DNA from: Tolypothrix tenuis PCC 7101
GTDB taxonomy: Bacteria > Cyanobacteriota > Cyanobacteriia > Cyanobacteriales > Nostocaceae
Direction of reading: 5' to 3'
NCBI RefSeq assembly: GCF_002368295.1
Contig: NZ_AP018248.1
Span: forward strand, 4,806,500-4,870,499
DNA: 64,000 bases
Position 1 is the first letter of the stretch, and each line of letters begins with the position of its first letter. Below the pieces are notes generated by a model. It did not search any database, was not told the DNA's origin, and was given only the letters and a program-made list of their open reading frames with translations. Below, piece after piece: positions 18,951 to 28,001 of this stretch. The position numbers and the translations under genes were made by a program.

Positions 18951-21725
18951 ATGTTAACTCGTCATATCCAAAAAAGCGTTGAAATTGTCGATAACGGACA
19001 ACACTACAAATACACCTGCTATGGAGACCATGAAGATAAAAATAAATTTTACGTACTTCCTGAAACTCCTGAATATGCAGTAGATGGTAAAGGTAAACCA
19101 AAATTCCAGTTTTATCAATATCGTGGAGATGCTCGCGATAAAGATGAAGGTGGTTTTGCTACATTTACTGTCAAATTACCTTTCCCCAATTCGTCCCAAA
19201 AAGAAAAAATTAAAGTAGCACTTCAAGAGGGTTTAGCTGCACAACTCGAAGCCCGTGCTAAAAAGACTCTGCTGTTAGTCAAGGCTTATCGCAACAAGCA
19301 AGAAACTGATTGGCGGGCTTTGCAAAAAGACTTGGGTTACACAGATGAACAAGTGCAATCTTTCTCGGCTCAATATGATGAATCAAAGGGATGGGATCAA
19401 TACCTGCAAATACCTGATCTAAATGCAGTCAAGCTAGAAGCAATTCCCTATTCTGATGCAGAAGTTAGTTTATTAATTGGAGACGGCCCTGATAGCTTTT
19501 TTGAGAAGAAACTTAACCCAACTTCACCCTCCAAAATAGGTGATAATGAAACGGTTTTTGTCTTATCACTCAGCGACAAAGGGTCATCATTTTTTGAGCA
19601 AGCGCTGAAAAAAGGCTCTGCAAGTTCTATAGCGGCTGTCAAGTATAAATTGAGTTTTGAGTGTGTTTTACCTGCGGCTACAGTCGATGTTTTCTACAAT
19701 GCTAAAGAAACTCGTGAGTACTCTAGAACGGTTGACCGGAACATTTGGGGTCAAGCAACAGAAGAGAAGATTCGAGATGAGTTTGAGAAGAACCAATACG
19801 CTGGAGTCAAAGTCATTTTAGGTTCAACAGAAGGTTTAACTGATAAAGAACAAAAAGACTTAGAAAAAGAATTGCGGGAGTGGGGACAAACTCAACTAGA
19901 CGACATCCTCAGCAATCAAACTGGTGGTCTTGATTTGAGTAATATTGGTCAGAGGTTTAAAACTAATCCTGATAAAGTTTCCGAAGAACTCAAAAATACT
20001 AGAGATATCAAGCGCACTTTTAGTGAAAGTCGCGTTGTTACATACACTGTATTTCCTCAAATGCAGCTACCTACTATTGAATCATTAGTTGGTGAAGCAA
20101 ATCTCAAAGATTATTTCCACGAAGTTGACTTACAAGACGAATTTTTCAAGAAAAAAGCAGTCAAAATTCAGACAAATGCTAATTTTGAAAAATTAGGAAT
20201 TCACAGTATTGAAGTCAAGATTGATTACGAAGGCGAACCCCAGGGAGAATTTGTTTTCAACAAAAACAACTTTGCTGAACTCCAAGAAGTAATCTGGTAT
20301 CTAAAATTTGTAGACCAAGGTGGTCAGAAAACACCAATTCACAAATATAAATATTCTTATCAAGTCAATTTCATCGGCGAAGGAAAGTCTTTCCAAAGTG
20401 AAACAAAAGAAAGTGATGAAAATGTTTTGACTATTAACGTGGGTGATACGGGGATTGTTTACGCAGAAATCACAACCAGTGATATCAATTGGTCACTGGT
20501 AGAAAGAGCGCAGGTGGAATTAAAGTATGAAGATGCGGGTATCCAGACAGTCGAAACCAAGAGAATTCTCACCAATACAAGTTCAAAAGCTAATTCTTTC
20601 GTGAAACCCATCTTTGTATCTCGCACAAAGCCCATCCAGTACCGCACTAAGTTCTTTATGAAAGATGGTAAAGAATTTTGGTACACAGTTGGTGACTTTG
20701 ATGGTAAACCTGTAGAATGGGCACAAACATTAGGTTCTGACATCTATATAGATGACCCTTTCAAAGAGACACAAGAATACACTATCAATTCTGTACTTGA
20801 TAGCAAGATTGAAGCGATTATTATTGACTTGAGTTACGTTGAATCTGGTATTCAATACATTCCTAACAAGACTGTGAGCCTATCTAGCGATCGCCGTACT
20901 GAAAAATGGGCTGTACCAACCATCAATAAAGATAGAGCTACAATCAAATACTCTGGGTTCATTCAGTTCAAAAATGGTACAACAAGAGAATTGGTTGGTG
21001 AACAACCTGCTGTAAAAAGTACGATCACAGTGGGAAATATTAAGGAAGATGTTCTAGAAATAGAAGTAGATACAGAAGAGGTAGATTTTACACTAAGATT
21101 TAGTTCTGCTAAAGTCACTCTTGGGTATGAAGATACGGAAAACCGTGTGAGTGAAAAGAAAATCTTCAGCTTCAAAGATGAGGAATCTGAGACTTGGGTA
21201 GTTGATCTCAAAGACAGAAATCATGAAGAATATAAATGGCAAGCTGTTCTCACGCATAAGAACACATTGTTCGGTGATAAAGGCAAAATTTATCTCCCCG
21301 GGCCAGGAAAAGATAATTGGACAGAAGCAGAAACTAACCCCAAACTGAGCTTGAAAGATGTGATTCCCAGTGATGAAGAATTGGCTAAACAAAGTAAATT
21401 ACTCATGGTCAAAATTTCTAAAAAATTCATTGATTGGGATGAAGTTGACAACATTAAAGTTGTGATTGAGTACGGTAAAACCAAGCAAACTTTTAGGATA
21501 GACCAGGGCGAAGGTGATAATGACCCAGATCTAGTGTTTTTAGCACCTTTAGAAGATGGTGATGGTACTTATAATTGGCGAGCTGAATTTAAGCTAGATA
21601 ATGGTGATAAGGACTATTATCCAGAGGCTAAATCCAAGGTATTATCACCATCCACAGATACGGCAATTGTTCTGAATGAATACCTTTCCCAAAAGTATGG
21701 AGGAGAACTGGATTCTCAAGGCTAA
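18951..21725 (+). CDS. Large beta-repeat protein A of the 19-38 kb cluster
   Basis: I do not recognise a named family. It has 924 residues, is acidic, and lacks a signal peptide and membrane segments. An N-terminal domain (~1-250) contains EVSLLIGDGPDSFFEK, a later FVLSLSDKGSSFFEQAL and KYKLSFECVLP; the same landmarks recur in the genes at 21833, 24369 and 36716. A charged helical part (~270-360) is followed by VVTYTVFPQMQLP. The C-terminal half is a chain of ~100-residue beta units of the type 'VERAQVELKYEDAGIQ ... YRTKFFMKDGKEFWY' and 'YKWQAVLTHKN...GDKGKIYLPGP'. Start ATG 18951 has GGAG upstream. It is the first gene of a same-strand cluster. The repeated sandwich-like units suggest a structural or binding protein; this is inference. 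Confidence 0.8.
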   Translation: MLTRHIQKSVEIVDNGQHYKYTCYGDHEDKNKFYVLPETPEYAVDGKGKPKFQFYQYRGDARDKDEGGFATFTVKLPFPNSSQKEKIKVALQEGLAAQLEARAKKTLLLVKAYRNKQETDWRALQKDLGYTDEQVQSFSAQYDESKGWDQYLQIPDLNAVKLEAIPYSDAEVSLLIGDGPDSFFEKKLNPTSPSKIGDNETVFVLSLSDKGSSFFEQALKKGSASSIAAVKYKLSFECVLPAATVDVFYNAKETREYSRTVDRNIWGQATEEKIRDEFEKNQYAGVKVILGSTEGLTDKEQKDLEKELREWGQTQLDDILSNQTGGLDLSNIGQRFKTNPDKVSEELKNTRDIKRTFSESRVVTYTVFPQMQLPTIESLVGEANLKDYFHEVDLQDEFFKKKAVKIQTNANFEKLGIHSIEVKIDYEGEPQGEFVFNKNNFAELQEVIWYLKFVDQGGQKTPIHKYKYSYQVNFIGEGKSFQSETKESDENVLTINVGDTGIVYAEITTSDINWSLVERAQVELKYEDAGIQTVETKRILTNTSSKANSFVKPIFVSRTKPIQYRTKFFMKDGKEFWYTVGDFDGKPVEWAQTLGSDIYIDDPFKETQEYTINSVLDSKIEAIIIDLSYVESGIQYIPNKTVSLSSDRRTEKWAVPTINKDRATIKYSGFIQFKNGTTRELVGEQPAVKSTITVGNIKEDVLEIEVDTEEVDFTLRFSSAKVTLGYEDTENRVSEKKIFSFKDEESETWVVDLKDRNHEEYKWQAVLTHKNTLFGDKGKIYLPGPGKDNWTEAETNPKLSLKDVIPSDEELAKQSKLLMVKISKKFIDWDEVDNIKVVIEYGKTKQTFRIDQGEGDNDPDLVFLAPLEDGDGTYNWRAEFKLDNGDKDYYPEAKSKVLSPSTDTAIVLNEYLSQKYGGELDSQG

Positions 21726-21732
21726 ATAAATT

Positions 21733-21761
21733 TTAGGGACGGCTATAATCACCGTCCCTAA
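21733..21761 (+). promoter_or_regulatory. Intercistronic hairpin
   Basis: TTAGGGACGG (21733-21742) pairs perfectly with CCGTCCCTAA (21752-21761), a 10-bp G+C-rich stem 8 bp after the stop of protein A. It is followed by CAATAAAAA rather than a T-tract, so it may reduce read-through or protect the upstream mRNA instead of ending transcription on this strand. Confidence 0.45.
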
Positions 21762-21832
21762 CAATAAAAATGGCAATATTTATCGCTGTTGAAATATGAA
21801 AATAATTGCCTTAAAGCCATGAGGAATCTACC

Positions 21833-24316
21833 ATGCTGGAATTGAAACCCCAAGTAATCAATGGAATTTACTTATTCCCTGACAATATTGATCCATCCAG
21901 ATATTATTACCTACTACAAGAGCCGCAGATTGCCCAAAGAAATGGTGAATTTCAAATCAAATTAATTAAGTATAGCGGGGCGGTTAAAGGTGGAATGTTC
22001 AGCCTTGAAGTTGACCTGAATGTAGAACAAGAACGTTTACAACAGGTTAGTCGTGAGATGAAAATTCCCGGTGTCCAGCTAGAACCTGTAGCGATAATAG
22101 ATGGCTCAGTTAAACTGATAATTCTAGATAAGATTTACAAACCTCAGAAACCTGCACTTTTTGGTAATAACCAAGCTGTATTTTGTTTATCGCTAACACA
22201 AGATGAAGTTGTGATTTTAGAGCAGGCGCTTTTAGAAGCAGAGTTTACAACAATTGGGGTAGTTTATGCTTTAGATTATCTAGCTTTAAGACCATCTTAT
22301 GCTTACCAACTTCGAGCTAACTGGGAGCGAGTACAACAATATATAGAAGAAAAATTTGGCTTAAATTTTGTTTTCTTCAAGGTAGATATTGAAAATGTTA
22401 TTGACCAATTAATTGAAAATCGCAGTATTGAAATTAAGTTAGATTCCTTTACACCAGAGGATGAAGACAGTAAAAATCGCGATCGCATCCTCCAAGAAAT
22501 TCAGTCAATGGTACTGAGTACATTTTTTGAACCCACCCTTAAACCTGTTCCCATCAAAGATAAATCTGGCGAATTTTCACTATTACCAGGCTTCAGCTAT
22601 CGTCGAATTGACATTACTACCATTGATCAGAGATTTCTCAATCTGACTGTGAATGAAGAAACTACAGTTAGACGCAGTATCTATCCTCAAGGGAATTTGC
22701 AAGGCTTTTTACAACTAATTCAACAAGGTAAATTAGACTGCGATCGCATCATCACTACTATAGACCTTGATGATCCTTTTTTTAGACATCGTCAGGTACA
22801 GGTAATTTCCCGTGGGAATTTTGAAGAAGATGGAATTTCGCAAATTTCCGTGACTCTCCAATATGGCGACGAACTCAAGACTATTCTCTTGCAATCATCA
22901 ACTGATAGAAAAAATGTCGAACCCTGGAATAGCATCCTCAATGATGGTGTGGTGCAAAGAGATGTCAAAGCCAAGTATACAGTCAGTTTCAAAAATTTCG
23001 ATAGTAGTCAGCGACCAAATACTCTCGAATCACCAGAGACAGTCACAATTTTTAATCAATTAGAGATTGTTCCTAGAGAATTATACTCAATCATCCCGGT
23101 GTCCATAACTACGAGTTCTACCTTCCCTTGGGAGCGATATGAAACAGTTCAGGTAAAGATTTTGTACCAGGATGAAGCCAATAAAATTCGCTTAGAACCG
23201 AATTTTTATCTAAATCGCCAGAATTACCAGCAGATATGGAAGATGTTTGTGGGCGATCGCCTGCGAAAAAAGTTTCAATATCAACTATCTTATCAGCCAA
23301 CGTCTGGTAATTCATATTACAAAACATCTTGGCTGGAAGCTGAGGAACAAATTATTGTCCACAATCCTTTTCCGCAAGAACGCACCCTAACTGTAATTCC
23401 CTTATTTTCATGGTCGGAAATCAGAGAAGTTGAAGTCCAATTAAATTATCAAGACCCTAGCAATAACATTAATGAAAATCAGGTATTTTTGTTTAGTGAA
23501 TCTGATTCTGAAAATAAAATTTTTAGTGCTAGGATGCGTAATCCAGAACTACGGCTGGTGACTTACTATGTAACTATCTTTTTTGCAGATGAGAAAATTT
23601 GGCAACTTCCGCGTTCTGTCACATTAGACAAACGAATTTTTCTCACTCAAGACATGAAAGCACATCAAATAGTTGCAATCAGCGCTGAGAAAGTAGATTT
23701 TGAGGCTAACCAAATTAAAGAAATCACAGTAGAAATCAGTTATGAAGATGCAAAAGCTGGATTGTTCAATAAAAGTAATTATGTTTTCGATTCTTCAGGC
23801 GATCGCGCATATTTTGAATTTGATTATTTAGATGCTCGTCGCCAACATTATCAATATCGTACCACTTATCTGTTTACCAATGGTATCCAAGGAACAACAG
23901 ACTGGCAAATAGTCGATAGTGACAAGTTAATTTTAGAGAGTAAAACCAGCGATTTTTTTCACTCTGAATCAATTACAGAAAATTTGACAGTAGAAATATC
24001 TGCCAAAAATCTGAATTGGCAACAAATTGAATCTGTAAAAGTACTGCTTGCTTTTGAAGATAAAAATATAGGCATTAAAGAAGCCAGTGAAGCCATCTAT
24101 TTCCGTGAAAAAAATCAAGAGTCTTTTTTTTGGGAAGTTGAACTCAAAAATAGTCCAATCAGAACCTATAAATGGCAAGCCATAGTTTATCTGCGAGATA
24201 AATCAGTTAATCGGAAAGACAAAATCTATCATCCTGGCCCTACTGCTAAAAATTGGCAGGAAACCGACAAACAACAACTAAATCTCAAAGATTATCTCAA
24301 GGTCAATGAGAAATAA
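21833..24316 (+). CDS. Large beta-repeat protein B of the cluster
   Basis: A paralog of proteins A and C. It starts VINGIYLFPDNIDPSRYYYL, matching QINGITIYPDHENPQQFWYL of C. FCLSLTQDEVVILEQALLEA parallels FSLTLNENQTAILEQAYNGN of C, and both continue IGVVYALDYLALRPSY / IGVVYELEYTAMRPTL. A central acidic stretch leads to IYPQGNLQGFLQLI and the shared motif TIDLDDPFFRHRQVQV (C: ADLDDPFFRTINITV). Four or more ~100-residue beta units follow, the last with YKWQAIVYLRDKSVNRKDKI. It has 827 residues and no signal peptide. GAGG precedes ATG 21833. Its family is unnamed to me; its job is probably the same kind of structural or binding role as A and C. Confidence 0.8.
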   Translation: MLELKPQVINGIYLFPDNIDPSRYYYLLQEPQIAQRNGEFQIKLIKYSGAVKGGMFSLEVDLNVEQERLQQVSREMKIPGVQLEPVAIIDGSVKLIILDKIYKPQKPALFGNNQAVFCLSLTQDEVVILEQALLEAEFTTIGVVYALDYLALRPSYAYQLRANWERVQQYIEEKFGLNFVFFKVDIENVIDQLIENRSIEIKLDSFTPEDEDSKNRDRILQEIQSMVLSTFFEPTLKPVPIKDKSGEFSLLPGFSYRRIDITTIDQRFLNLTVNEETTVRRSIYPQGNLQGFLQLIQQGKLDCDRIITTIDLDDPFFRHRQVQVISRGNFEEDGISQISVTLQYGDELKTILLQSSTDRKNVEPWNSILNDGVVQRDVKAKYTVSFKNFDSSQRPNTLESPETVTIFNQLEIVPRELYSIIPVSITTSSTFPWERYETVQVKILYQDEANKIRLEPNFYLNRQNYQQIWKMFVGDRLRKKFQYQLSYQPTSGNSYYKTSWLEAEEQIIVHNPFPQERTLTVIPLFSWSEIREVEVQLNYQDPSNNINENQVFLFSESDSENKIFSARMRNPELRLVTYYVTIFFADEKIWQLPRSVTLDKRIFLTQDMKAHQIVAISAEKVDFEANQIKEITVEISYEDAKAGLFNKSNYVFDSSGDRAYFEFDYLDARRQHYQYRTTYLFTNGIQGTTDWQIVDSDKLILESKTSDFFHSESITENLTVEISAKNLNWQQIESVKVLLAFEDKNIGIKEASEAIYFREKNQESFFWEVELKNSPIRTYKWQAIVYLRDKSVNRKDKIYHPGPTAKNWQETDKQQLNLKDYLKVNEK

Positions 24317-24368
24317 GAGTTTTTCAATTATACCTCAAGTCAAACAACACATATTCAAGGAGTTCTAA

Positions 24369-27218
24369 ATGTTATTACTAGGAAGAGGCGCACAACAAAT
24401 CAACGGAATTACTATCTATCCCGATCATGAAAATCCTCAACAATTTTGGTATCTATCAGGTTCGGTAAGGCTATCAGAGCGGAATAACAATTCCGTATTT
24501 ACCCTAATTAAATACAATAAAAAAGCCAAAGACAAAGGCGCTAAAGGCGGCGGATTCGTCACTTTTGAAGTGAATATTGGGCTGTCAGAAATGCAAAAAC
24601 AGCGTATCCTTAGCCAACTCCCTGCTGATTCTGTTTTGGCTCCTGTACCTTTTGATAAAGGAACTGTTAAATGCTTGGCACTGGATATTGATAAAGAGCA
24701 AATCTTGGGGGCTGCGTCTCCATCTCTTTATGACGAAAATTCAGCAATTTTTAGTCTCACATTAAACGAGAATCAAACAGCTATTCTAGAGCAAGCTTAT
24801 AACGGTAATGCTACACCAATCGGTGTTGTTTATGAACTGGAATATACTGCCATGCGTCCAACTTTGGATGTGAAACTAGAGGCAGATTTAAAACGAGTTT
24901 ATGAAGAATTACAATTCGGTATTGGCGGTTCTGGTTTTGTCGAAGGGGTCAAATTAGATGCTGCAATCGAAACTGGTTTTCAAAATTTAATCCAAGAAGG
25001 TGCAATCAAAATAGAAGTCTTTACATTTACAGATGATGAGGATGTGAAAATCCAAAAAGAAACTGCTTTGAAATTGTTTATGGATACACTCATCAAAGAT
25101 TGGTTTGTACCAACTCTAACGATTCCAAAAATCACTGATGAAGATGATAAAGATGACTTACCTTTAGATGAAACAACCAATGAAAAACCTGATGGTGCAG
25201 CAACAACAGAAACAAAACCTGAAGATGGTATAGGAGAGGATGTCAAAGATACCGTAGATGCTGCTGAAGATATCGCTGAAGAATTTATCCCAAAAGCAAC
25301 ACTAAAACTGAGATATGTGAAACAAGAAGAACAAAAGAAAGTTACATACACATATCGTGGGGCACAAACGACAACCAAAAATTACTTTCCGCAAGGATTT
25401 TTCAGCCGTCTCTTGAGTGATGTAGATAATAAACAAGGTATTATTTTAGCTGACCTTGATGACCCATTTTTCCGAACTATCAATATCACAGTCCAAGCTC
25501 CACAAATTAGCTACGAAAAGTATGGAATTCAATCTATTAATTTCGCTGCTAAATATCCCAACCGTGAAATAGAAAGCCATATTTTTGACGAGAACAACAA
25601 TGCTGCTCAAATTATTGAGTTTGCGATGAATAAAAACCTGGATACATCCTATAAGTACCAGGTGCAGTATAACTTTTTACCTGATTCTGGTTGGGAAGGC
25701 GATCGCGTCAAGTATGAAGTTCCTTGGACACCCACTGAGGACAGAACGCAGGTATTGTTACCCCATGAGCATATTGACTTCTTAGATATCACCGCCACCT
25801 TGGAAAGCAATTTCTACTGGGGTCAAATTCAGGAAGCCAGGGTGTATCTCAGCTATAAAAGTCGCACTGGTTGGAGCAAACAAAAAATGTTGCGCTTTAT
25901 ACCGGGAGATGAAACAGAACAGCATTGGAAATTGCGACTGAGCGATCGCCAAAATCGTAATGGTGAAGACCCATCCTACAGCTATTACATCGAATATAAA
26001 ATGGCGGATGACTCCACCCAAAAAACTGAGCAGGTAACAACAAAAGTCCCAGCAATAGTAGTTAATGACCTGATTAAGAAAAAGTTACCTATCAAATTTA
26101 TCTCCCAATTAGCAGCAAATGAGCGTGCATTGATCGACATAGTTTATGAAGATACTGAAAACAATTTTCGCTGGGATAAAAGCTTAGAAATGAGCGCCAA
26201 TAATTCAACGCCTGTAGAATTAGAAATTCCCCTAGCCAATCCATCTCAGCAGCAATTTCAGTACACAATAACTTACGTCAAAGCTGATGGTAGAAGATTA
26301 ACTCAATCATTTCCACTAGGTATTTATCATCGCTCACCCATTATTGTCAATACTGGCAGTGATTTAGAAGTAAATGTGTCTCCAGACAATATTAACTGGG
26401 AATTGGTTAGGACAGTGACTGTGAACTTGCTTTACCAAGACCCACAAAATAATATTCAAAAATCTGAGACTAAAACTTTTAACAGAGGTGATAAATCCTT
26501 TGTTTGGAAAGCGGTACTTGCCAATCAAAGCTTAAGAACTTACCAGTGGCGCGCCGCTTATTACATGAAAGACACTACCATCGGCGAGCAAGGATTGGTA
26601 CGCTATCCCGAAAGTAAAGATGCTTGGAATACAACAGATGAAGCCGTAATTTTCCTAGATAGATATCAACCAAAGTCAAATAAACCGGAAACAAAAGAAG
26701 GGGAATTAGAAGTAGAAGTATCTCTAGAAGATATTGATTGGGATGTAGTGCGACGGATCACAGTAAATCTACGTTATCAAGACCCACAGAATAATATTGA
26801 TGAATCAGAAACCAAAACTTTTAGAAGTGGTGATGATTCCTTCATCTGGAATATTACAGCCGCTAATAAGAACTTAAAAAGTTATCAGTGGCAAGCGACA
26901 TTTTACATGAAAGATAGCTCTGTAGGCGAGCAAGGAAAACTCTATTATCCACAAACCAAAGGTGAGTGGGTATCAAGTACAGACAGCGTCATTTTTATCA
27001 GTAATTACCAGAATTCTTCTAGTTGGGTGGGATTTTCTCTAGTAGATGAAGATGGGAAACCTGTTACTAATGAAGTATACCGCGTGACACTACCAAATGG
27101 CACAGTTCGAGAAGGGCGTTCAGACGAACAAGGACGGGCAAAGATTGAGGGAATCGCTATGGGAAACTGTACAATTTCTTTCCCCAATATTGATGCTAAT
27201 GATTGGCATCAGTTTTAA
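24369..27218 (+). CDS. Large beta-repeat protein C with spike-accessory-like C-terminal domain
   Basis: 949 residues with AAGGAG before ATG 24369. The N-terminal domain is shared with B. An acidic linker (~255-305, rich in D/E/T) follows, then FPQGFFSRLL and LADLDDPFFR. Beta units come next; the last two (~660-775 and ~777-880) are near-copies: INWELVRTVTVNLLYQDPQN versus IDWDVVRRITVNLRYQDPQN. The last ~65 residues form a separate domain: WVGFSLVDEDGKPVTNEVY, GTVREGRSDEQGRAKIEGI and NCTISFPNIDANDW. That transthyretin-like domain is familiar from VgrG- and spike-associated proteins of proteobacteria. The LysM gene that normally accompanies it follows directly. This suggests C presents or docks something through the LysM partner (inference). 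Confidence 0.8.
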   Translation: MLLLGRGAQQINGITIYPDHENPQQFWYLSGSVRLSERNNNSVFTLIKYNKKAKDKGAKGGGFVTFEVNIGLSEMQKQRILSQLPADSVLAPVPFDKGTVKCLALDIDKEQILGAASPSLYDENSAIFSLTLNENQTAILEQAYNGNATPIGVVYELEYTAMRPTLDVKLEADLKRVYEELQFGIGGSGFVEGVKLDAAIETGFQNLIQEGAIKIEVFTFTDDEDVKIQKETALKLFMDTLIKDWFVPTLTIPKITDEDDKDDLPLDETTNEKPDGAATTETKPEDGIGEDVKDTVDAAEDIAEEFIPKATLKLRYVKQEEQKKVTYTYRGAQTTTKNYFPQGFFSRLLSDVDNKQGIILADLDDPFFRTINITVQAPQISYEKYGIQSINFAAKYPNREIESHIFDENNNAAQIIEFAMNKNLDTSYKYQVQYNFLPDSGWEGDRVKYEVPWTPTEDRTQVLLPHEHIDFLDITATLESNFYWGQIQEARVYLSYKSRTGWSKQKMLRFIPGDETEQHWKLRLSDRQNRNGEDPSYSYYIEYKMADDSTQKTEQVTTKVPAIVVNDLIKKKLPIKFISQLAANERALIDIVYEDTENNFRWDKSLEMSANNSTPVELEIPLANPSQQQFQYTITYVKADGRRLTQSFPLGIYHRSPIIVNTGSDLEVNVSPDNINWELVRTVTVNLLYQDPQNNIQKSETKTFNRGDKSFVWKAVLANQSLRTYQWRAAYYMKDTTIGEQGLVRYPESKDAWNTTDEAVIFLDRYQPKSNKPETKEGELEVEVSLEDIDWDVVRRITVNLRYQDPQNNIDESETKTFRSGDDSFIWNITAANKNLKSYQWQATFYMKDSSVGEQGKLYYPQTKGEWVSSTDSVIFISNYQNSSSWVGFSLVDEDGKPVTNEVYRVTLPNGTVREGRSDEQGRAKIEGIAMGNCTISFPNIDANDWHQF

Positions 27219-27247
27219 ACAGATATCTAAATAAGGAGACAACTTTT

Positions 27248-27928
27248 ATGGCATCTTCAATTCCGCGCAATCAGTGGCATACTGTGGTAGCTGGAGAGAA
27301 CATCTTACTCATTGCTAAACAAGCAGGATTTAGGAACTGGCAGACTATTTTTGAACACCAAAAAAATCAAACCTTTAGGCAGAATAATCCAGATCCTTAC
27401 AGCATTCACACAGGTGATTCTGTTTGGATTCCTGAAAAAATGCCCCGACCAGGCTTTAAATGCGAGGTAGGAAAAGAACATCAATTTGTACTCAAGACTT
27501 TAAAGGCTTCGTTGCATTTGGTGCTGGAAAATGATGATGATCTTTCCTATGCAGATAGGAAGTACGAAATATGGATTAATGGTCAGCAGTATGGTAACGA
27601 AGAGAGACGAACATCGGGGGATGGCGTTGTCACAGGTGAAATCCCAGTTGTACCAGAGATAGAACTGAAGATTTGGTTTGAAGGCGATGCAGATGAACCA
27701 ACTACCTACATTGTGCGAACAGGAGATTTAGACCCTATTGACACTATTGCAGGTGTTCAAGACCGCCTCAATAACCTGGGCTATGACTGTGGGGATGAAC
27801 AAGGTGAAATTGGCCCTGAGACTAAAGCAGCATTGCAAGCATTTCAATCTGATTTTGGGTTGACACCTACTGGTGAAATTGATGATGCCACCCGCAGAAT
27901 ACTTCAACAAGAACATGATGTGCAATAA
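27248..27928 (+). CDS. LysM / peptidoglycan-binding-domain accessory protein
   Basis: The ATG at 27248 has AAGGAG 11 bp upstream; an upstream TTG at 27203 would overlap the previous gene and is unlikely. The LysM motif is WHTVVAGENILLIAKQAGF ... TGDSVWIPEKMP (residues ~8-65). A middle beta domain follows (KTLKASLHLVLENDD ... YEIWINGQQYG). The C-terminal peptidoglycan-binding domain 1 is GVQDRLNNLGYDCG ... GEIGPETKAALQAFQ. The same three-part protein is common beside VgrG or spike genes in type VI-like clusters. There is no signal peptide, so if it reaches peptidoglycan it must be carried there by another route. 227 residues is about the usual size. It probably binds glycan or links cluster products to the cell wall. 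Confidence 0.88.
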   Translation: MASSIPRNQWHTVVAGENILLIAKQAGFRNWQTIFEHQKNQTFRQNNPDPYSIHTGDSVWIPEKMPRPGFKCEVGKEHQFVLKTLKASLHLVLENDDDLSYADRKYEIWINGQQYGNEERRTSGDGVVTGEIPVVPEIELKIWFEGDADEPTTYIVRTGDLDPIDTIAGVQDRLNNLGYDCGDEQGEIGPETKAALQAFQSDFGLTPTGEIDDATRRILQQEHDVQ

Positions 27929-28001
27929 GGCTCAATAATTTTTGAGCGAAACCTTAGTTAATACATAATTGCCCAAATAAGTCAAAAAAAGGAGACATGA
28001 T

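Noticed and set aside
24980..25378. Ser/Val-rich 132-residue minus-strand ORF inside protein C
   Set aside because: It is antisense to the acidic linker (GAT/GAA codons give Ser/Val/Phe); no ribosome site or homology seen.
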